Below, piece after piece: positions 59,735-64,000 of a DNA stretch of 64,000 bases; position 1 is the first letter of the stretch, and each line of letters starts with the position of its first letter. The translations under genes were made by a program, and so were the position numbers. The stretch covers positions 1 through 64,000 of the forward strand of contig JAUYPV010000054.1 in NCBI GenBank assembly GCA_030697555.1. The letters run 5' to 3'. This DNA is from Hyphomonadaceae bacterium. GTDB taxonomy: Bacteria; Pseudomonadota; Alphaproteobacteria; Caulobacterales; Hyphomonadaceae. A model generated the notes under the pieces. It was not told the DNA's origin, did not search any database, and saw nothing but the letters and a program-made list of their open reading frames with translations.

Positions 59735-61237
59735 GTGGCGCTCGCGCATCGTCTTCAGCTGCGGCAGGGACAATCCCTTGTCATGACGCCGCAGCTGCAG
59801 CAGGCGATCAAGCTGCTTCAGCTCTCGAACGTCGAACTGCAGGAATATGTCGAGGGCGAGATCGAGCGGAACCCGCTCCTGGCCCGCGCCGAAAACGAAG
59901 GCGTCAACGAGGCGCCGGACGCGCCCGAAAAAGTCTCCGAAAAGCGCGAGGAAATGCGCCTCGACGACGCCAGCGGGGCCGAGGCCAGCCGCGAACTCGA
60001 TGCCCGCTCCGACGACGTCTACGAGTCCGACAGCCCTTCCGAAGGCGCCAGCGCCTCGCAGAGCGGCCCATCCGCCCAACTCGACTGGTCGAAAGCTGGA
60101 TCCGGCAAGCAGCGATCGGAAGACTTCGACCTCGAATCCATCACGGCGGAGGAAAAGACCCTCCGCGACCATCTAGACGACCAGCTCCACATCGCCGGGC
60201 TCAACGACGCCGACCGCCTGATCGCCTCGCGCCTCATCGAAGAGACGGATGAGGCCGGCTTCATGCGCGGCGACGTCCACGAGATCGCCGCCGCCCTCGG
60301 CACCGAGTTCGAGGATGTCGAAGCGGTGCTCAAGACCTGCCAGGGCTTCGAGCCTACCGGCGTGATGGCCCGCAATCTTCAGGAATGCCTCTCGCTGCAG
60401 CTGATCGAGCGCGACCGCTTCGATCCCGCGATGCAGGCGTTGATCGCCAACCTCGAACTGGCCGCGCGCCGCGACTTCAAGAAGCTCGCCGAGATCTGCG
60501 CCGTCGACCAGGAAGATGTGGTCGACATGCTGGCTGAGCTGCGCACGCTGACGCCGCGCCCTGGCGCTGCTTTCGCCGGCGATGCCGCGCCCGCCGTGAC
60601 GCCTGACGTGTTCGTGCGCGAGATGCCTAACGGCACCTTCTCGGTCGAACTCAACGCCGACACGCTGCCGCGCGTCCTTCTCGACCGTACTTACTACGCC
60701 GAAGTCTCCGGCCTCACGAAGAGCGAGGAAGACAAGGCGTTCATCTCGGAATGTCAGGCCAGCGCCAACTGGCTGATCAAGTCGCTCGACCAGCGCGCGC
60801 GCACCATCCTCAAGGTGGCCAGCGAAATCGTGCGACAGCAGGACGGCTTCTTCGTTTCCGGCGTTCGCGCCCTGCGCCCGCTCAATCTCAAGACCGTCGC
60901 CGATGCGGTCGAGATGCACGAGTCCACTGTATCGCGCGTTACGTCGAACAAATACGTCTCCACGCCACGCGGTGTTTTCGAGCTGAAATACTTCTTCTCG
61001 GCCTCGATTCCTTCCGTGCAGGGCGGTGAATCCCATTCGGCGGAAGCCGTGCGGCACCGCATCAAAGAGATGATCGACCAGGAGAACAAGGAAGCTGTCC
61101 TGTCCGACGATCAGATCGTGGAACGGTTGCGCGCCTTTGGTATAGATATAGCGCGCAGGACGGTCGCCAAGTACCGGGAGTCGCTCAGGATTCCGTCATC
61201 GGTCGAGCGGCGTCGGATCTTCTCCAGCGGCGGTTGA
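59735..61237 (+). CDS. rpoN: RNA polymerase sigma-54 factor
   Basis: 500 residues from GTG 59735 with GGGAGG 7 nt upstream. Region I is Gln/Leu-rich (QLRQGQSLVMTPQLQQAIKL, the activator-contact part). Region II (about 55-130) is acidic. The core-binding domain follows, then a helix-turn-helix (TVADAVEMHESTVSRVTSNK) and the RpoN box ARRTVAKYRE at 473-482, which reads the -24 element. Its place after lptB and before hpf and ptsN is the classical order in proteobacteria. Confidence 0.97.
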   Translation: MALAHRLQLRQGQSLVMTPQLQQAIKLLQLSNVELQEYVEGEIERNPLLARAENEGVNEAPDAPEKVSEKREEMRLDDASGAEASRELDARSDDVYESDSPSEGASASQSGPSAQLDWSKAGSGKQRSEDFDLESITAEEKTLRDHLDDQLHIAGLNDADRLIASRLIEETDEAGFMRGDVHEIAAALGTEFEDVEAVLKTCQGFEPTGVMARNLQECLSLQLIERDRFDPAMQALIANLELAARRDFKKLAEICAVDQEDVVDMLAELRTLTPRPGAAFAGDAAPAVTPDVFVREMPNGTFSVELNADTLPRVLLDRTYYAEVSGLTKSEEDKAFISECQASANWLIKSLDQRARTILKVASEIVRQQDGFFVSGVRALRPLNLKTVADAVEMHESTVSRVTSNKYVSTPRGVFELKYFFSASIPSVQGGESHSAEAVRHRIKEMIDQENKEAVLSDDQIVERLRAFGIDIARRTVAKYRESLRIPSSVERRRIFSSGG

Positions 61238-61349
61238 TTACATCGGCTTCTGGGCCGTTGACCTTCTTGTTCCACACTCCCAATGTCAGTCTGTGAGGTC
61301 GGGTCAGCCCGCGCGCATTCTCGTGCGGATGCAGAGAAGGAGCCTCCAT

Positions 61350-61940
61350 TTGCAAGTCCAGGTCGCAGGAAAGAAACTCGAGGTCGGCGCCGCGCTGCAG
61401 GAGCGAATATCGTTCGGTCTCGAATCCCGCGTCTCGAAATACTTCAACCGGACCGGCGAGGCTTTCGTCACCGTTTCCAAGCCCGGCTGGGCGTTCAATG
61501 TCGATTGTTCGATCCACCTGCCTTCGGGCGTGACGCTTCAGGCGCACGGCGAAGGCGACGATGGCTACCAGGCTTTCGAGCAGGCGCTGGACAAGATCGA
61601 GAAGCGCGTGCGGCGATACAAGAACCGGCTGCGCAACCACCGGGCGAAGGACGAAACTCCCGAACTTGTCTCGGAGCGGATCATTCTCTCGTCAACGGCG
61701 AGTGACGAGGACGATGAGCCCGAATCGGGGCTCGACGGATCGGCTGGAGATGCGCCCGCTATCGTCGCGGAATCCGACATGCGCATCCGCACAATGACCG
61801 TTTCCATGGCGGTGATGCAGCTCGAACTGGCCGATTCTCCGGCATTGCTCTTCCGGAATGCGGCGCATGGCCGCCTTAACATGGTCTACCGGCGCCCCGA
61901 CGGTAATGTCGGCTGGGTTGATCCGGGAAAAGACGGCTGA
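61350..61940 (+). CDS. hpf: Ribosome hibernation promoting factor, long form
   Basis: 196 residues. TTG 61350 is chosen because AAGGAG lies 7 nt upstream and the protein then begins with the usual QVQVAGKKLEVGAALQERI; an upstream ATG at 61329 would add seven residues without support. The N-terminal S30AE domain covers about 1-100. A Glu/Asp/Ser linker (SDEDDEPESGLDGS) leads to the C-terminal dimerisation domain (about 140-196) ending RPDGNVGWVDPG. It pairs 70S ribosomes into 100S dimers in stationary phase. Confidence 0.93.
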   Translation: MQVQVAGKKLEVGAALQERISFGLESRVSKYFNRTGEAFVTVSKPGWAFNVDCSIHLPSGVTLQAHGEGDDGYQAFEQALDKIEKRVRRYKNRLRNHRAKDETPELVSERIILSSTASDEDDEPESGLDGSAGDAPAIVAESDMRIRTMTVSMAVMQLELADSPALLFRNAAHGRLNMVYRRPDGNVGWVDPGKDG

Positions 61941-62088
61941 AATTTTGCAGATGTTTTTTGGCGGTCGGTCAGGCGCCTCTTGGCGCCCCACATCATTTTG
62001 CCTTATGGCGCCAGGACTGTACAAAGGGGGGTCCCGGGGAGGGATCAGGTAGAGTTATGACGATACGGTCTGTTACGCCGGTGCTCGC

Positions 62089-62556
62089 ATGAGCACGCTC
62101 GGCGATCTTCTTCTTCCGAACGCGATCATCCCGAGAGCGCGCTGGCAGGGCCGCAAGCAGGTCCTCAGCGAGATGTCAGCCATGATGGCGCGGGCGCTCG
62201 GCCTCGATGCACGCGAAGTCTACGAGGCTGTGCTGGAGCGCGAGCGACTGGGTTCCACCGGTGTCGGCGAGGGTGTCGCCATTCCGCACGCCCGCATCGA
62301 ACGCCTGAAGCAACCTGTCGGCGGCTTCGCCCGCCTGTTGGAGCCGGCCGACTTCGAGTCGATCGACGAACGCAAGGCCGACCTGGTGTTCATGCTGCTG
62401 GCCCCGACCGATGCCGGGGCGGAGCACTTGCGGGCGCTGGCCCGTGCGGCCCGCGCCTTTCGGCAGGAAGGCGTCCGCGCGGCCCTGCGCCAGGCTCAGA
62501 GCTCCGAAGCAGTGCTGGCGATCCTTGCGCCCAGCGCAGCGACCGACGCGGCCTAG
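62089..62556 (+). CDS. ptsN: PTS IIA-like nitrogen regulatory protein PtsN
   Basis: 155 residues. The phosphorylated histidine is H67 in GEGVAIPHARI. LGSTGVGEGVAIPHARIERL and KADLVFMLLAPTDAGAEHLRAL are the EIIA-Ntr signatures. It is part of the nitrogen PTS (PtsP-NPr-PtsN) that affects potassium uptake and sigma-54-linked metabolism. The 148-nt gap from hpf suggests its own promoter. Its 3' end overlaps the convergent hydrolase by 4 nt. Confidence 0.96.
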   Translation: MSTLGDLLLPNAIIPRARWQGRKQVLSEMSAMMARALGLDAREVYEAVLERERLGSTGVGEGVAIPHARIERLKQPVGGFARLLEPADFESIDERKADLVFMLLAPTDAGAEHLRALARAARAFRQEGVRAALRQAQSSEAVLAILAPSAATDAA

Positions 62557-63260
62557 TTACCCGCTGGATGAAGCCCAGCGATGCGGGCGGCCAGCCATGC
62601 CGGCTGCTCAAGCGGAAGCATATGGCCAGCTTCTCGCGCCAGCTCGCGCCGCGAATGCGGGATCAGCGCGTGCATGCGTTCGATATCCGCAGGCGACAGA
62701 TAAGGGTCGCTGTCGCTGCCGACCAGCAGGACAGGGCAGTCCAGCTCCCTGAGCCGCGGCTCGAGTGACTCGCGCGTCGTCGTCTCGCGCAACTGGGCCA
62801 TCAGCACCTCCTTCCCAAGATCGCGGTCCATGGCGCGGATGACGTCCACGACGCCGGGATCGGACTGATGCGAAGGATGGACGAACGGGTTGATCCGCGA
62901 CGGCGGAATGCCCCGATATTCATGCGTGGCCAGGTATTTCAGCGCCCGCCCCCGCTCGGCCTTTTCCTTCTCCGATAGTCCAAAGGCCGACGTTCCGATG
63001 ACGGCGAGTGAGGCGACCCGATCCGGATGGTCGAGCGTGTATTGCAGCGCGAGGTAGCCGCCCATCGAGAATGCCACGAGGTTGAGCTTCCTGCCCACTG
63101 ACGCGGCGGTGTCGAAAAGCCCAATCATGCCGTCGTGCGTGAATGTGGTCTCGATGGGGATGTAGCCCACCGGAAACCGCCCATTCAGCTCACGCCACAC
63201 CGGTTCCCAGATGCGGCGGTCGCACATCGTGCCGGGAACGAAAGTGAGCGTGGGGGGCAT
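62553..63260 (-). CDS. Alpha/beta hydrolase
   Basis: 235 residues from ATG 63260. A longer open frame (to 63329) runs into the tRNA gene and is rejected. TFVPGTMCDRRIWEPVW is the oxyanion start, VAFSMGGYLALQY the nucleophile elbow (FSMGG), VLLVGSDSDPYLSP the Asp and SRREAGHMLPLEQP-like end the His (REAGHMLP). The triad is complete. Substrate unknown; style is close to the hydrolase at 40261. The gene follows tRNA-Ala by 20 nt on the same strand. Confidence 0.88.
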   Translation of the reverse strand: MPPTLTFVPGTMCDRRIWEPVWRELNGRFPVGYIPIETTFTHDGMIGLFDTAASVGRKLNLVAFSMGGYLALQYTLDHPDRVASLAVIGTSAFGLSEKEKAERGRALKYLATHEYRGIPPSRINPFVHPSHQSDPGVVDVIRAMDRDLGKEVLMAQLRETTTRESLEPRLRELDCPVLLVGSDSDPYLSPADIERMHALIPHSRRELAREAGHMLPLEQPAWLAARIAGLHPAGN

Positions 63261-63280
63261 GGACCGCCGAACCCGGACGT

Positions 63281-63356
<76 letters not shown>

Positions 63357-63469
63357 GTTCCAGTCATCGCCGCGGTTGGTGGTGCGGCGTCAGTGGTCGA
63401 GTTTTGGGAGCGCCTGCTTATACCGCGCGCCCAGTGGGATCAATACCGGCCGTCTTTGGCCTTATTCCC

Positions 63470-64000
63470 TTAACTTTCTTCTTCTTCGTCCTTCACCTCG
63501 AGGTCATCGTCCTCGAACTCGTCTTCCTCGCCGATGACGGTGAGGTCGTCATCGTCATCGTCGTCATCGTCATCGTCCTCGAGTTCGTCGTCGACGTCAT
63601 CGTCGTCGGCGCCGGTGAATTCCTTGGCCTTGGTCTTGACCTTGGTCTTGGGGACGCCGGGGACGGTGTCGTCTTCCTCGTCTTCTACGACCTCGGCGGC
63701 GGCGGCGTCGTCGTCTTCGAGGTCGACGTCGTCCTCTTCGTCTTCGTCATCCTCGTCGTCCTCGTCGTCATCATCCTCGTCGTCGTCCTCGTCGTCATCC
63801 TCGTCGTCTTTGTCCTCGTCCTTGGCTTTTGCCTTGGATGCGGCCGCGGCCGGCTTGGCTTTGGCCGCCGCAGCCTTCTTGGCCTTGGTAGGCTCGGCTA
63901 CGCCTTCGAGCACGGTCTTGCACTTGGGGCAGACCGGCGGGTGCTTTCCGAGGTCATAGAATCTCGCCCCGCATTCCGGGCAGATGTGCTTCTCGCCGAG
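63470..64000 (-). CDS. TIGR02300-type FYDLN acid protein (5' end off window)
   Basis: The 177 codons present include a zinc ribbon at the start (CPECGARFYDLG, then VCPKC) followed by a Lys/Ala-rich linker and a very acidic tail. The FYDL block and the two CxxC pairs match the alphaproteobacterial family TIGR02300; this copy has FYDLG rather than FYDLN. The start codon lies beyond 64000. The tail is almost entirely Asp and Glu with short KTKVKTKAKEF breaks. The function is unknown; a metal- or nucleic-acid-linked role is often guessed. It is upstream of tRNA-Ala on the same strand. Confidence 0.9.
   Translation of the reverse strand, partial: LGEKHICPECGARFYDLGKHPPVCPKCKTVLEGVAEPTKAKKAAAAKAKPAAAASKAKAKDEDKDDEDDDEDDDEDDDDEDDEDDEDEEDDVDLEDDDAAAAEVVEDEEDDTVPGVPKTKVKTKAKEFTGADDDDVDDELEDDDDDDDDDDDLTVIGEEDEFEDDDLEVKDEEEES
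63535..63828 (-). repeat. Acidic low-complexity coding repeat (Asp/Glu codons)
   Basis: Two runs of GAT/GAC/GAG codons, about 63535-63600 and 63675-63828, encode long Asp/Glu tracts inside the FYDLN-acid protein. On the plus strand they read as imperfect TCGTCATCG-type trinucleotide arrays. Such arrays can change length by slippage. Confidence 0.8.

Noticed and set aside
61972-61987. GGCGCC-TCTT-GGCGCC hairpin after hpf as a terminator
   Set aside because: Stem is short and no T-run follows, so it is not listed.
61981-62001. Possible sigma-54 promoter before ptsN (TGGCGC ... TTTTGC)
   Set aside because: The GG and GC elements are 16 nt apart; the consensus requires 10.
63534-63959. Plus-strand poly-serine open frame opposite the acidic protein
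   Set aside because: It is the reverse complement of GAT/GAC/GAG codons; the minus strand has a known zinc-ribbon family start and normal gene structure.

Overview
The window looks like a piece of a GC-rich alphaproteobacterial chromosome. The lptC-lptA-lptB-rpoN-hpf-ptsN block, the FYDLN-acid (TIGR02300-type) protein, the ECF sigma/kinase pair and the TonB receptor style all fit Sphingomonadales, Caulobacterales or Hyphomonadaceae. Sequence alone does not settle the family. No CRISPR array, insertion sequence, integrase or prophage gene was seen.

Layout. (1) 1-8030: signalling. A minus-strand operon encodes a small membrane protein, an SPFH-domain protein, an FHA-domain protein and a Ser/Thr kinase; the last three all carry zinc ribbons. 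Divergent to it are an ECF sigma factor and a second, membrane-bound Ser/Thr kinase. (2) 8041-20324: a secreted PQQ-type sugar dehydrogenase, then envelope sugar genes (acyltransferase, GDP-mannose pyrophosphorylase, transaldolase, UDP-glucuronate epimerase-like, kdsD, kdsB) and small housekeeping genes. (3) 20551-53508: a catabolic island. It holds five NTF2/SnoaL-type genes (one with three domains), three paralogues of a two-repeat secreted family, and a seven-gene acyl-CoA beta-oxidation operon with an alpha-methylacyl-CoA racemase. It also holds a PQQ quinohaemoprotein dehydrogenase, two lignostilbene-type oxygenases, a mandelate-like pair (FAD 2-hydroxyacid dehydrogenase plus benzoylformate decarboxylase), esterases, a transporter and a four-gene DUF6152 operon. 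(4) 53509-56838: a large TonB-dependent receptor with a clear terminator, then a thiolase remnant. (5) 56908-64000: conserved core genes (RNase D, LPS transport, sigma-54, HPF, PtsN), tRNA-Ala and an acidic zinc-ribbon protein.

How it may work together. The TonB receptor would import a hydrophobic aromatic or isoprenoid compound. Secreted NTF2-fold proteins, PQQ dehydrogenases and hydrolases could process it, the oxygenases would split stilbene-type double bonds, and the CoA operon would degrade the side chain. The first oxygenase carries the Phe/Tyr/Lys set known from lignostilbene dioxygenase LsdA, and NTF2-like lyases are known to feed such enzymes in sphingomonads. A repeated near-palindromic element, TAGTTATAT-N3-ATAT-like, lies upstream of five of these transcription units and suggests one regulon. 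The substrate is an inference.
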